Both the position numbers and the translations under genes were made by a program. A stretch of 64,000 bases of DNA from JBOGOC01 sp050747525 (GTDB taxonomy: Bacteria > Acidobacteriota > Polarisedimenticolia > JACPZX01 > DASXTC01): assembly GCA_050747525.1 (NCBI GenBank), contig JBOGOC010000010.1:1-64000 (forward strand). Reading direction: 5' to 3'. The notes under the pieces were generated by a model. That model was given only the letters and a program-made list of their open reading frames with translations, had not been told where the DNA came from and did no database searches. Numbering within the stretch: the stretch's first letter is position 1; each line of letters starts with the position of its first letter. Below are positions 8,262 to 18,100 of this stretch, in pieces.

Positions 8262-10102
8262 GGGCATTGTCCCTCGGCGCCGTGCTGCTCGCCGGCATTC
8301 CGTGCGTGACGGCCCAGGACCTCGCCGTGCGGTGCGCGAGCGGCTGCGCGGACCCCGGGATGAACCGGAGCCTGAATCTCCTCATGAGGGAAGACGCGTC
8401 CGCCCCTGTGACGATTGCCTGGGAATCGGCGGGCGACCCCGCGGCGGGCGATCACGAGGTGCTCCTGTACGCGGGCAATCCGGAGGTGCAGGACGGCATT
8501 CCCAGGCGCGGCGTCCTGGAGTTCCGTCAGGAAGGCGGCCTGTGGCTTGCTTCGCGTGACTTCCAGCCCTCCGATCTGGGGCGCGGCACCTTCCTCGCCA
8601 TCGTCACCATGCGCCGCAGGGGGTCCGAAGGCGACAAGGATGAGCGGATCCTGGACTGGAGGGCCTTCCGTCTGATGACCGTGGCGGAAGCCCAGGCGCG
8701 CGTCGAGGGGCCCAAGCCGCCTGGAGCCTGGTCGATCACGGTCGTGCCGGCGCTCCTTCGAGCCCAGTCAGGTCACGGCGGCCTGCCGCGATCCCAGGGA
8801 GGGGATGCCTCGGTCTGGTGGTCGCTCCTGGGAAGCGAAGGAAACGGCGCCGACCTGGACCTCGATGGGGAGTACAACGGCCTCCCCGGACTCGGCGTTC
8901 AGGTCTCGACCCCGTGGCAGTCGCGCTCGGGCCAGGACTGGAAGGAGGCCGCGCTGGAGCATCTGACCGGAGTCGAGGGGCACCACGTGCGGTTCGACGG
9001 GCTGGAATGGATGGAGGCCCCCGATCGGACCGTCTCTCTCCCGGAAGCGGGGAAGGTCTTCCTTCGGAGCTATTACACGGCGATCACCCTGCACACGGCG
9101 GCCTCGATGAAATCCCTGGCCAAGGATGAGCTGGAGGGCCCGCAATGGAAGCGGACCTTCTTCAGCCACGAGACGAGTGCCCGGCTCAAGCATCCGGCGG
9201 ACCCCAGGTTCTGGGCTTCCTACAGCCGCCGCGAGTACGGAGCCGATCCGAAGCTGCTGGCCATGCTCCAGGATCAGATCGAGCGAGGTGAGACGGTGCA
9301 GGGACTGACGGGGCTCCAGCGTGACGACGGAGACGGGGGGACCCCTTCCTATTCGGTCGGATTCTATGCCGAGGTCAGGCCGTGGGAAGAACAGGAGGCG
9401 TCCGGTGAGGAGGCCAAGTTCAGGGCGGGCATCGTCGGCGTGGATGTCGTGGCGGCCCGGGCGGGGGTGGGCGGCCTGGCAAGCCGCGGCTCTGCCGGCG
9501 CCGGAGCGCTGGGGCAGATCTGGTGCAAGGTGGTCGGGTGCGGCGAAGACCGGAAGACACTCGACCTGGACAGCCCGCCGAGCGGATACACGGTGACTTC
9601 GGCCGGCTCCAGCCTGGGGACCGTGTCGGGGAATCTGCCCCTGATCGACGGCTCTCCCGAAATCGCGGAGCGGGCGCCCATCAACCTGCCGAGCAGGGCG
9701 CGGTTCGGCGTCACGGCGAACTTGCGATCGGGCGCGCTCTTGAGCGAGACCTGGACCGGCCGGGTGAAGGACGTGATCCCCATCGACGCCTACGCCCAGT
9801 TCATCGTCAAGATCACGGTCGCGATGCTGCCCGAGACGAACATGGTCGCCAACACCGACATGACCGTGGCGACCCAGCTGCAGTTCGAGAGAGAGATCAA
9901 TGCTCCCAAGCCAAAGATGAGCCGGTTGGGGTTCGCCCTGCTCCTTCTCGGGATCGTCGGTGTGCCGCTTCTCGTGCTGCTGCTCGTGCCCGGCGGCATC
10001 GGGCTGATCCGGGCGGTGCTGGGTCTCATCGTCAAGGCGCTGCGCGCGCTGGTCGATGCGGTGTCGGGGTGGCTCGATCGGCGACGGCGCTCGACCGGGT
10101 GA
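8258..10102 (+). CDS. membrane-anchored exported protein of unknown function
   Basis: 614 residues, not recognised. It starts with a signal peptide (MRALSLGAVLLAGIPCVTAQ) in a stop-start ATGA overlap with the upstream caspase-NlpC gene. The body is soluble and beta-rich (for example VTIAWESAGDPAAGDHEVLL). Near the end there is a hydrophobic membrane segment (FALLLLGIVGVPLLVLLLV, about residues 567-586), followed by an amphipathic helix and a basic tail (WLDRRRRSTG). The topology suggests a large extracytoplasmic domain held by one C-terminal membrane segment. Operon position suggests it anchors or receives the neighbouring caspase/CHAT proteins, which is inference only. Confidence 0.75.
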   Translation: MRALSLGAVLLAGIPCVTAQDLAVRCASGCADPGMNRSLNLLMREDASAPVTIAWESAGDPAAGDHEVLLYAGNPEVQDGIPRRGVLEFRQEGGLWLASRDFQPSDLGRGTFLAIVTMRRRGSEGDKDERILDWRAFRLMTVAEAQARVEGPKPPGAWSITVVPALLRAQSGHGGLPRSQGGDASVWWSLLGSEGNGADLDLDGEYNGLPGLGVQVSTPWQSRSGQDWKEAALEHLTGVEGHHVRFDGLEWMEAPDRTVSLPEAGKVFLRSYYTAITLHTAASMKSLAKDELEGPQWKRTFFSHETSARLKHPADPRFWASYSRREYGADPKLLAMLQDQIERGETVQGLTGLQRDDGDGGTPSYSVGFYAEVRPWEEQEASGEEAKFRAGIVGVDVVAARAGVGGLASRGSAGAGALGQIWCKVVGCGEDRKTLDLDSPPSGYTVTSAGSSLGTVSGNLPLIDGSPEIAERAPINLPSRARFGVTANLRSGALLSETWTGRVKDVIPIDAYAQFIVKITVAMLPETNMVANTDMTVATQLQFEREINAPKPKMSRLGFALLLLGIVGVPLLVLLLVPGGIGLIRAVLGLIVKALRALVDAVSGWLDRRRRSTG

Positions 10103-10106
10103 CCGG

Positions 10107-12629
10107 ATGCCCCGATCCCGCAGACTCCTCGTCCTGCTTGTCTTCGCCACCGCTCTGGGATACGGAGACATCTCCGTGGTTCAGGACGATGTCGAATCGA
10201 TCGAGGCGCGGGCCCTGGATGCCGAGCGAGCCGGCAGGACCGAAGAGGTCGTCCAACTGCGAACCCGGGCCATTCAGGCCGCACGGGAATCGGGGCGGAC
10301 GCGCGTCGCCGCGGCGCTCTGCAATCGCCTGGGCCGTTCGCTGGAGCGGGCCAACGCCGTTCAGGAGGCAGTGATCGCCTACGAGTCGGGTCTGCGGGCC
10401 CTCGACGCCGACCCGCGGCTCAACGTCCACGCCGACATCGAGAGACTGGGCCTGTCCGCGAAGGGGTTCGGAGCGCCGCGCGGCACCTCTTTGTCGGATC
10501 TGTACAGCGAGGACCTCGATGAGGTCCTGGAAACGGCGGCCGCCGATCCCCTCCTGGTGGTCAAGGTCCTGTCGAACACGGGCAACGCCTACGCTCGCCA
10601 GCCACAGGACGAGCCGGCTCTGGAGGCCTACGAGCGCGCGCTCGGACGACCGGAAGCGGTGCCATCGGCCACGCGTGGACGGGTGCTGGCCAACAAGGGA
10701 AACGTGCTGCGCCGCAACGGCAAGCTGGACGATGCGGTCCGGGTCCTGGACGAAGCGCGGCGGCTCCTGGAAAAGTACGCCGATCAGCTCGAGCAGCGCC
10801 GCGTGCTCACCCTCATGGCCGGCATCGAGAAGGACCAGGGGAAAACGGACGCCGCGGAGAAGACCTACGAATGGGCCCTCGCCCTGTACGCGCGGGCGGA
10901 CGATCCCTCGGGTGAGGGGCGCGCCCAGGCCGCCTACGGCCAGCTTCTGCTGGAGAAGAAGAAGCTCGCGGCGGCACGCAACGCCTTCGAGGCCGCCGTT
11001 TCCCGCGGCCGGGATGTGTCCGACGACGAGCTGCTCCAGCACGCGTACTGGGGACTTGGCATGTCGCTCCGGGCCGCCGGAGACGCCGACGCGGCCATCG
11101 TGGCGCTGCGCGAAGCCGCGAACCGCATTCATCGATGGCGGAGCGGGCTTGCCACCGATGAGGGGAAGGTGGCCTTCACGGAAGGAGCCCAGGAGGTGAT
11201 GGACGCGCTCATCGCCTGCCACCTGGATCGCGCCACGCGCGCCCCGGCCGCCTGGGGCGATGCCCTCCAGGTCGTGGAGGAAGCGCGAGGACGGGCACTC
11301 GAGGATCTCATGAGCTACGCGAGCCAGGCCCGTCAGGCGGAGGGCGACACGGGTCCTGTCAGGTGCCGGAGCGGCGGGAGGCAGCCTGGGAACGGCGAAA
11401 TTGCGCCAGGCGTGCCCGCGGCCGCGAGCATCGTGCTCGAGGAGCCGAGCTTCGCGAGCATGGTCGCGCAGATGGCACCCGGCGCGCGATCAGGGCGGCA
11501 AGGGTCTCCCGGCGTGCCGTCCCCCCCGGACGGTCCGGCTCCGCCTCCCATGGCGCGCCTCGTGTTCCACGTCCTCGAGGACAGAACCGCGGTCTTCGCG
11601 GTGAGCGCGGAGGGCGCCGTCACGGGCCGCGTGGCTCCGCTTGGCAGGGAGGAGCTGCGGCGGCGTGTCGAAGAGCTCAGGCGCCGGCTCGATCTCGACG
11701 CCCCCAAGCGGGGCGTCACCTTCGCGGGGTTCTCGGGCGCCGCGGCCGCCACCGCCGCCGCCGAGGATCTCCTTCTCGAGCTGTCTCGCGCCCTCATCGA
11801 CGCGGTGGCCACGGGCCTCCCGGATGCGGGAACTCCGCTCGCCATCGAGCCTCACGACGCTCTCTGGCTGGTCCCGTTCGCTGCGCTGCGAGCCCCCGGC
11901 GGCGCGCGGCTCATCGAACGCTGGCCTCTGGTTCAGGCTCCTTCGCAGGCGACCCTCGAGGCGGCTCGCCGCCAGGCGATCCCGGCCGGGCCCGCCGATC
12001 CGGAGGCGCTGGTGGTCGGCAATCCCATGGTCCGGCAGGTCGTGCTCCCTCTGGCCGGAGGGGCCCTGGTCTTCGATCCCCTGCCGGGAGCCGAACGGGA
12101 GGCGCGACGGATCGACGAGCTGATGGGGGAGCGGCCGCGCCGGCTCCTCATCCGCGAGGCCGCGGGTCTGGAGGCGGTCATCGGTCTCACGCGAGAGCCG
12201 CGCATCATCCACCTGGCCACGCACGCGGTGGCCTACGGCGACGACCCGCTGGGATCGTTCGTTCTTCTCGGCGAGTCTTCCTGTGGCCAGCTCCTCACGG
12301 CGCGGGAGGTCACGGCCCTGCCGCTGCATGCCGATCTGGTGGTCCTGAGCGCCTGCCAGACGGCCCTCGGACGGATCACGGGGGACGGCGTGCTGGGACT
12401 CGCCCGATCCTTTCTCGTCGCGGGCGCGCGATCGGTCGTGGTCAGCCAGTGGAGCGTCAGTGACGACGCCACCATGGAGCTGATGACCGAGTTCTACCGC
12501 GCCTACCTGAACGAGGGACAGAGCAAGGCCCGGTCTCTCCGTCAGGCGATGTTGAACATGATGAAGCGGCCCGGGTTCGAGCACCCCAGCCTCTGGGCGC
12601 CGTTCGTCCTGGTCGGCTCGGAGCTCTGA
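10107..12629 (+). CDS. TPR-CHAT domain protease
   Basis: 840 residues. A short N-terminal hydrophobic stretch after Arg residues (MPRSRRLLVLLVFATALG) looks like a signal peptide or anchor. Residues about 30-390 are TPR-like helical pairs (ALEAYERALGRPEAVPSA, LEKKKLAAARNAFEAAVSRG). A low-complexity Pro/Gly linker precedes a CHAT (caspase HetF-associated with TPRs) domain, with the dyad His706 in HLATHAVAYG and Cys750 in LSACQTALG, followed by the conserved VVSQWSVSD and GFEHPSLWAPFVLVGS segments. CHAT proteins are clan CD cysteine proteases; the best-known TPR-CHAT is the Craspase partner Csx29. Here it is the last gene of an operon with two catalytic caspases and a pseudocaspase. The gap to the preceding stop is only four bases. 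Confidence 0.9.
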   Translation: MPRSRRLLVLLVFATALGYGDISVVQDDVESIEARALDAERAGRTEEVVQLRTRAIQAARESGRTRVAAALCNRLGRSLERANAVQEAVIAYESGLRALDADPRLNVHADIERLGLSAKGFGAPRGTSLSDLYSEDLDEVLETAAADPLLVVKVLSNTGNAYARQPQDEPALEAYERALGRPEAVPSATRGRVLANKGNVLRRNGKLDDAVRVLDEARRLLEKYADQLEQRRVLTLMAGIEKDQGKTDAAEKTYEWALALYARADDPSGEGRAQAAYGQLLLEKKKLAAARNAFEAAVSRGRDVSDDELLQHAYWGLGMSLRAAGDADAAIVALREAANRIHRWRSGLATDEGKVAFTEGAQEVMDALIACHLDRATRAPAAWGDALQVVEEARGRALEDLMSYASQARQAEGDTGPVRCRSGGRQPGNGEIAPGVPAAASIVLEEPSFASMVAQMAPGARSGRQGSPGVPSPPDGPAPPPMARLVFHVLEDRTAVFAVSAEGAVTGRVAPLGREELRRRVEELRRRLDLDAPKRGVTFAGFSGAAAATAAAEDLLLELSRALIDAVATGLPDAGTPLAIEPHDALWLVPFAALRAPGGARLIERWPLVQAPSQATLEAARRQAIPAGPADPEALVVGNPMVRQVVLPLAGGALVFDPLPGAEREARRIDELMGERPRRLLIREAAGLEAVIGLTREPRIIHLATHAVAYGDDPLGSFVLLGESSCGQLLTAREVTALPLHADLVVLSACQTALGRITGDGVLGLARSFLVAGARSVVVSQWSVSDDATMELMTEFYRAYLNEGQSKARSLRQAMLNMMKRPGFEHPSLWAPFVLVGSEL

Positions 12630-12707
12630 CCTCAGCGCGAGTTGTCTCAGGCCTGAGTTGGGAGGCTTCGGCGGGCGTTCCGTCACAGAACAGGCACAGC
12701 GAGACTG

Positions 12708-14999
12708 TCATCCATTGACGGACGAGACCGCAGTCTGGTACGAGGAAAGCGCGCGCGCCGAAAAGCCGAATGGGCGCGAGGTTCGTTCCCAGCCTGCCGG
12801 ATTGAGAAAACGTCCCGGAACGCATTCCTTCCACGCGTTGCTGCCATGACGCATGTAGACGAAGACGCCGGGGTTGGAGAGACGCTGAAGGCGCTTGCCG
12901 CGGTTCAGCGCGGAGCGCAGAAGCCCCGCGTCTTCGGCCAGATTGATCTCCGGATAGGCGAGTCCCTCCCGGAGCAGCTGCGTGCGGAACACGAGCGTGC
13001 CACCGTGCACGTTCCCGACGAACATCCGTTCGTGCAGATCCTGGCGCGTCGTCCAGAAACGGCCGTGTGCCGGTTCCAGCACGCAGGCGTTCTCCAGGCC
13101 GGTCAGGTCGGCCTGGCCCAGGAGGATCGGCCCCACCTGATAGCTCAGGCGCTCGGGCGCATACCAGTCGTCGTCGTCCCACTGCGCGATGATCTCTCCG
13201 CTCGCCTGCTCGCAGGCAAAGTTGCGCTTCGCGCCGAGCGGCCTGCGTGAAGGAAGTCGAAAATACCTTACGCCTGGAGCTTCCGAGAGCAGGTCACCGA
13301 TGGGGTCCTCTCCGTCGTCCACGACGAGTAGCTCCCGGTGCGGGTAGTCCTGATAGAGAAACGATTGAAGCGCCAGGGCCGCCAGAGCCCGGCGATTGTA
13401 TGTCGGCATGATGCAGGAAACGAGCGGGCAGGCGGCCGACTCCGGCTGCCCCTGGAAGGTGCGGTAGAGATACAGGTCGTCGCCGAGCAGCCGGTGAACG
13501 GACTCCGCAGGCTGCGGGTGCCAGAAGGGGCCGGTGGTGTCCTTGCGGCTGGTGTTGCCCGCGTGCACCATCCCGACGACCAGGTGGCGCTCGTCAAGAT
13601 CGAAGACGGCCGCGCCCCGCGCGCTCCAGAGAAAGCGCGCGTCCTCGCCGACCTGGATATCCTGGAACCGCCCTCTCTCCCAGAGACTCCTGCGATAGGC
13701 GAGGGTGTTTCCGGCAAGCCAGCCAGGGTTGGAAGCGTACCGGTATTCCCACGCCCGCCCGGTGGCCGGCTCGAAATAGAGAAGACGGCTCGTGCCGCAG
13801 ACGTCGGCGGGGCGATCCAGCAGCGCACGGACCTGTGTTCGCACCCGCCAGGTCGGATACCAATCGTCGTCGTCCCAGTGAACGATGATCTCGCCTTCGG
13901 CGCGTGAGCACGCCAGATTGCGCTTGGCCCCTATGGTGAGCCGCCGGTCGAGTCGGATATAGCGGATGCGGGGATCGTCGAGCAGGCAGTCGTCGAAGGC
14001 GGTCTCTCCATCGTCCACGATCACCAGCTCCAGGCGTGGATAGTCCTGTCGGAGAAAACAGCGCAGGGCACGGCGGACGAAGATCCCCCGATCCGCAGTC
14101 GGCATGATGCAGCTCACGAGCGGCTCGGGGCGTGACGGCGCCGGCCCGGCATGGGGCGCCTCGGCCCCCGGTGCCCCGGCGGGCGCGCGGATGGCGATCA
14201 AAGAAGCCGGCGCGAAATCCGGGCAGGCATCGCCGCGGCAGTGGGCCCTGTAGTCCGGCTTGCGGCCCTGGAGCCGCCCGCCGCAGAACTTGTCCTGATA
14301 CCGGCGCTTGCTGGCTTCGAAGCGGCGGGCCTCCTCGAGCCTCCGTCGAGGTGTGAATGGAGCCCGGTGCACGTACGCGGCGCACACCCACACGCCTCGG
14401 AAGCCGGCTCGCGCGGCGCGAATGTTGTAATCCATCTCCCAGCAGGGGCCCAGGGCGTAGCCTTCGTCCGCCGCGCCGATTCTCTCAATAACGTCCCGGC
14501 GTACCGCGTAACAGAAATCAGCCAGGCTGTGCAGCGGCTCGAGACTTCGGACATCCCCCGCGAATCTCAGGGCGGCCTCGTGCGCGGTGCGAGCGATGGC
14601 ATCATCGCTCTCTCCGCCTTTGGGATAGACGCCCTGCTCGTTCCAGCAGTGATTGGTCGTGGGGCCGGCCAGACCGATGGCGGGATCCGACTCGAACGCG
14701 GAGAGGATCATCTCCAGCCAGCCGGGGGCTACGACGCAGCCTCCTTCCAGAAAGATCACCACGTCGGCGTCGGCGGCCGCCAGGCGGTTGAAGCAGGCCG
14801 CCGCGCCACGCGCGTCCGGCGTGGACGACTGGGGCACGTCGGTCCATGTGGATAGGAGATGCGTCGTGGCGGCGTCAGGACCGTCCGCCAGGAGCAGCCA
14901 CTGGGATGGTCCTGCGGTGTTGGCGCGCAGGCTCTCCAGGGTCCTCCGCAGCAGCTCGGGCTCCTGATAGGCATGGATGCCGATGCGCACCCGGGTCAT
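12708..14999 (-). CDS. triple-domain GT2-type glycosyltransferase
   Basis: 763 residues with three GT-A fold modules. Module 1 (about 1-250) starts RVRIGIHAYQEPELLRRTL and carries VVIFLEGGCVVAPGWLEMIL; its DxD site is not obvious. Modules 2 (about 295-510) and 3 (about 525-740) are paralogous to each other: both have LVSCIMPT, IVDDGE or VVDDGE, GAKRN and an acidic nucleotide-sugar/metal site, WDDDDW at 375-380 and 607-612. It would transfer sugars from nucleotide-activated donors in the cytoplasm. It is the last gene of the leftward injection-system run, 126 bases after the DUF6519 gene, and has GGGGAG before the ATG. It may decorate a surface polymer or the particle itself; neither is shown by sequence. 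It ends convergently against the CHAT gene. Confidence 0.85.
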   Translation of the reverse strand: MTRVRIGIHAYQEPELLRRTLESLRANTAGPSQWLLLADGPDAATTHLLSTWTDVPQSSTPDARGAAACFNRLAAADADVVIFLEGGCVVAPGWLEMILSAFESDPAIGLAGPTTNHCWNEQGVYPKGGESDDAIARTAHEAALRFAGDVRSLEPLHSLADFCYAVRRDVIERIGAADEGYALGPCWEMDYNIRAARAGFRGVWVCAAYVHRAPFTPRRRLEEARRFEASKRRYQDKFCGGRLQGRKPDYRAHCRGDACPDFAPASLIAIRAPAGAPGAEAPHAGPAPSRPEPLVSCIMPTADRGIFVRRALRCFLRQDYPRLELVIVDDGETAFDDCLLDDPRIRYIRLDRRLTIGAKRNLACSRAEGEIIVHWDDDDWYPTWRVRTQVRALLDRPADVCGTSRLLYFEPATGRAWEYRYASNPGWLAGNTLAYRRSLWERGRFQDIQVGEDARFLWSARGAAVFDLDERHLVVGMVHAGNTSRKDTTGPFWHPQPAESVHRLLGDDLYLYRTFQGQPESAACPLVSCIMPTYNRRALAALALQSFLYQDYPHRELLVVDDGEDPIGDLLSEAPGVRYFRLPSRRPLGAKRNFACEQASGEIIAQWDDDDWYAPERLSYQVGPILLGQADLTGLENACVLEPAHGRFWTTRQDLHERMFVGNVHGGTLVFRTQLLREGLAYPEINLAEDAGLLRSALNRGKRLQRLSNPGVFVYMRHGSNAWKECVPGRFLNPAGWERTSRPFGFSARALSSYQTAVSSVNG

Positions 15000-15125
15000 G
15001 ACCCAGCTCCCCTGTCCTCACCGGCGCGGCCGGAAGGCGCGACCGCGGCTCGGGCGAAGCGGCCCCGCCATGGCGGTTCCAACTCTGCAACGGAGGCGGC
15101 GCGCTGAACCGACTTGGCCACGAGG

Positions 15126-18100
15126 TCACCGGCCCAGCTGATCGAGCTGCTTCTTCAATGCGGCGGCGCCGATGCGCAATTCGGTGATCTGCGCGTCCCG
15201 CGTCGCAAGGGACTCTTCGTAGGCCTGACGCGACTTGAGTAGCTCCCCCCTCAGGGCGTCGATCTCGCTTCGCAGCTGCACCGCTTCCGACCGGCCGTCG
15301 TCGAGCCTGGTTCTCAAATCCTCGATCACCGGAGCGGCTTTGGCGATCTCGGCGCGGTTCACCTCCAGCTCCTGACGCAGCTCGGAGAGGTCGGGCGACG
15401 CATCGGAGGCCCGTGCATAGGACACCACGCGGTTGTCCTTGATGACCAGCTTCACGCGCGCCCCCTGGTCGAGCCGAAGCGGCGCTGCCGTGTACTCGAT
15501 GAGGTTGGCGGCGCCCCTGGCCGGGTCGAAGGCCTCCACCTCGGCGACGACCACGCCGGCGTCCGTCAGCTTCGTCCTCGCATCGTCCAGGTCCTTTCCC
15601 ATGATCTCGGTCGGCCCGACCGCTCTCACGGGGGGCACCAGAAGCGTGTCGAGCGTGGCCTCCGCGAAGCTCTGGAAGAGCTCGCCGGCGGAGGTGAACT
15701 TGCGGACTCGCTCCCGGAAGGCCCCGGCGAAATCCGCCTGCTGAACGATGGTGAGGCCCCGGCGCAGGGTCGCGCTCTTCATGCGAACGCTCCCCACGCC
15801 AGCCATCATCGGGCTGGAGCCGCCTGCTGCGGCGGCGGCCCCAGTCGCCGCCCCGGCGGCCGCGGCGGCGACCTTGGGCTGCGGAGCCTGGTACGCGCCG
15901 AAGGCTAGAGGCAGGACCGAGCAACAGAGGTCTCCGAGGATCTTCTTCAGGAATGGAAGGATCGGCACGGCGGAGAGCCAGTATTCCCAGGTCGGGAAAC
16001 TGTGCACGTACTTGCGGAGAGAGAAGTTGCACACCTTGTAGACCTGACCGTCTTTGATGCTGATGCACGCGAGATAGATCTTGTCCTCGGGGCCACAGGT
16101 GGGACAGTTGACCAGCAGGTGGTCGCAGAAACAGTCCTTGAGATACTGGATCAGGCCGGCGAACAGATCCGCATAGGCGTTCAGCACACCCGCCCGGTAG
16201 TCCACCAGCTGCTGGAGGTCGATCTGAGACTTTGGGCTGAGGCGCTCCGCGGGAATCGAGGTCACCGTACTGCTGACCGCATTGAGGACGTAGACCATCC
16301 GGCCTCCGGGCGCGACCGCGATGGAGAGCGGAGAGAGCTGCACGGGCTGCCGGAAGTCGGGCACGAGCTTGTTGGCGCCGTTGATCAGTCGCACCTGATA
16401 GCTGTCCTCGTAGGTGACCATCAGGTGTTTCGTCATGGGATTGTCGGCGAGGCGGATCGATGTCGTGTCGCCGAGGCCGACGATCGCCAGCGGCTTCGGG
16501 TCCGCCGCGGTGTCGGCCGCTTTGAAGACCACGGCCTGCTTGTTGAACGCCGACGTCGACAATCCCGATACGACGAAGAGGCGCGCGCCGTCCGCGGCCA
16601 GGGCGATGTCATCCTCTCCGGGCGCCAGGATGGTGTTGCCCGAGACGACCGCGCGGGTCTTGAACTCCACGGGCGACAGGGTGCCACTGAGGTTCACCCG
16701 GCGGACCCGATCATATTGAGTCGAGGAGGAGCCGGCCGTGTTGGCGGTGGCGAAGGCCTGACCCAGCTCCTCGTTGACGACCAGATGCCCGGCGGCGTTG
16801 AAACCGTCCTTCGGCGTGTTCGCTGCCGTGTTCACGGCGTTCTGCGGGTCGATCTCGTACAGGCCCTTGCCCCGGCCGATCGCGTACACCACGCCGGGTG
16901 CCGCCTTGCGCGTCGCGAGGGTCACCAGGAGAACGTCGCAGATGGTGGTCGGGCTTCTGAACGCGTGGATGAAGCCCTTGACGCTCGCGACGGCGAAGTA
17001 GCTGTCCCGGTTGCCGTGAGTCGCCACGGCGTAGAGCTCCTTGCCGTTGGCGGAAAACGCGACGTCCTGGATGATGGCACCCCCCGGGAAAGGCGGCTCG
17101 AGCTCCGCCACAATCTCGCCCTTTTTCAGGTCGTACACGTTGAGCTTGTTGTTCGTCCCCATCGAGTAGCCGGTCGTGCCGTTCGGGGCGACTCGAAAGC
17201 GCGTGTGGGATCCTTTGCCGAAAATGGTGGCGATCTTGAGGCCCGCGTACGGATACTCGGGGAACGGTCTCGCGCCTTCGAACATCGCGCAGAATGTGTG
17301 GCTCTGAAGCCGTGCGCGCAGCGCCTCATAGAACTGTCGCAGGATGGTGTCCTCGAGGTTTTTCCCCGCCTGGCCCTTCTCTCCGGACAGATACACGAAG
17401 GGACCGTTCAGCGTGTCCCACAGCTCCACGAGCAGATTCAGGAAGGTGATCAGGCGCTTCGCGGTCGGCCCGACGGGAAGCTTCTCCTCTCCCGGATCGG
17501 GGGTGAACTCGTCGACGACGAAGTCGACTAGGCTCATGACGCAGTCGTTGAAGAAGTCCAGGAGCAGGGTGCCTTTCAACAGGGATTGCGTCGGATTCTG
17601 CGGGGGCGAGTACCGCTCTAGGCGATACCGCGACGGACCGCTTCCCGTCGAGTCGAGAACGAGGCTGACTTCCATGTCACCCAGCGATGGAGGGGAGGCG
17701 ACGGGTGACGCAGGCGGCGAGGACAGGGTGCCGTTGGCCAGTGCCACCAGGTCGATCCGCTCATCCTGGTCGACGATGATGTCGTTTCCCTCGCAATCGA
17801 TGGCATAACCGCTGCGCACGGTCACGTGACGCCGCGCCTGGCCAAGATCGTTGGGGCCGCACTCGACCTGCAGGCCGCACACGATCCCCCACCCGTGAAG
17901 GTGCTTGTTATGGAAGCGCAGGTCACGCGCGGTGCACAGCCGGTCGATGGCCTCCTGGACGGTCTCGACGCCGTCCATCCGGCAGTTGCGATCGTCGAAG
18001 CAGACGTCCTCGGCGCAAATCCCGGTGAGGGGGGGGAACGCCTCGCGGCAGTCATCCCGAAGGAGGATGGCACCACCCACGACTTCGATCCGTGCCAGCT

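Noticed and set aside
10107..12629. Type III-E CRISPR Craspase component
   Set aside because: No gRAMP (Cas7-11), CRISPR array or other cas gene in the window, and the protein seems exported.
12646..12657. CTCAGGCCTGAG palindrome as terminator between convergent genes
   Set aside because: Perfect palindrome without loop or T-run; too short to call.
15065..15076. CCGCCATGGCGG palindrome in the 126-base gap before the glycosyltransferase
   Set aside because: A short GC-rich palindrome is expected by chance; no nearby promoter or T-run.
16002..17531. 509-residue plus-strand frame
   Set aside because: Antisense shadow of the DUF6519 gene; no domain seen.
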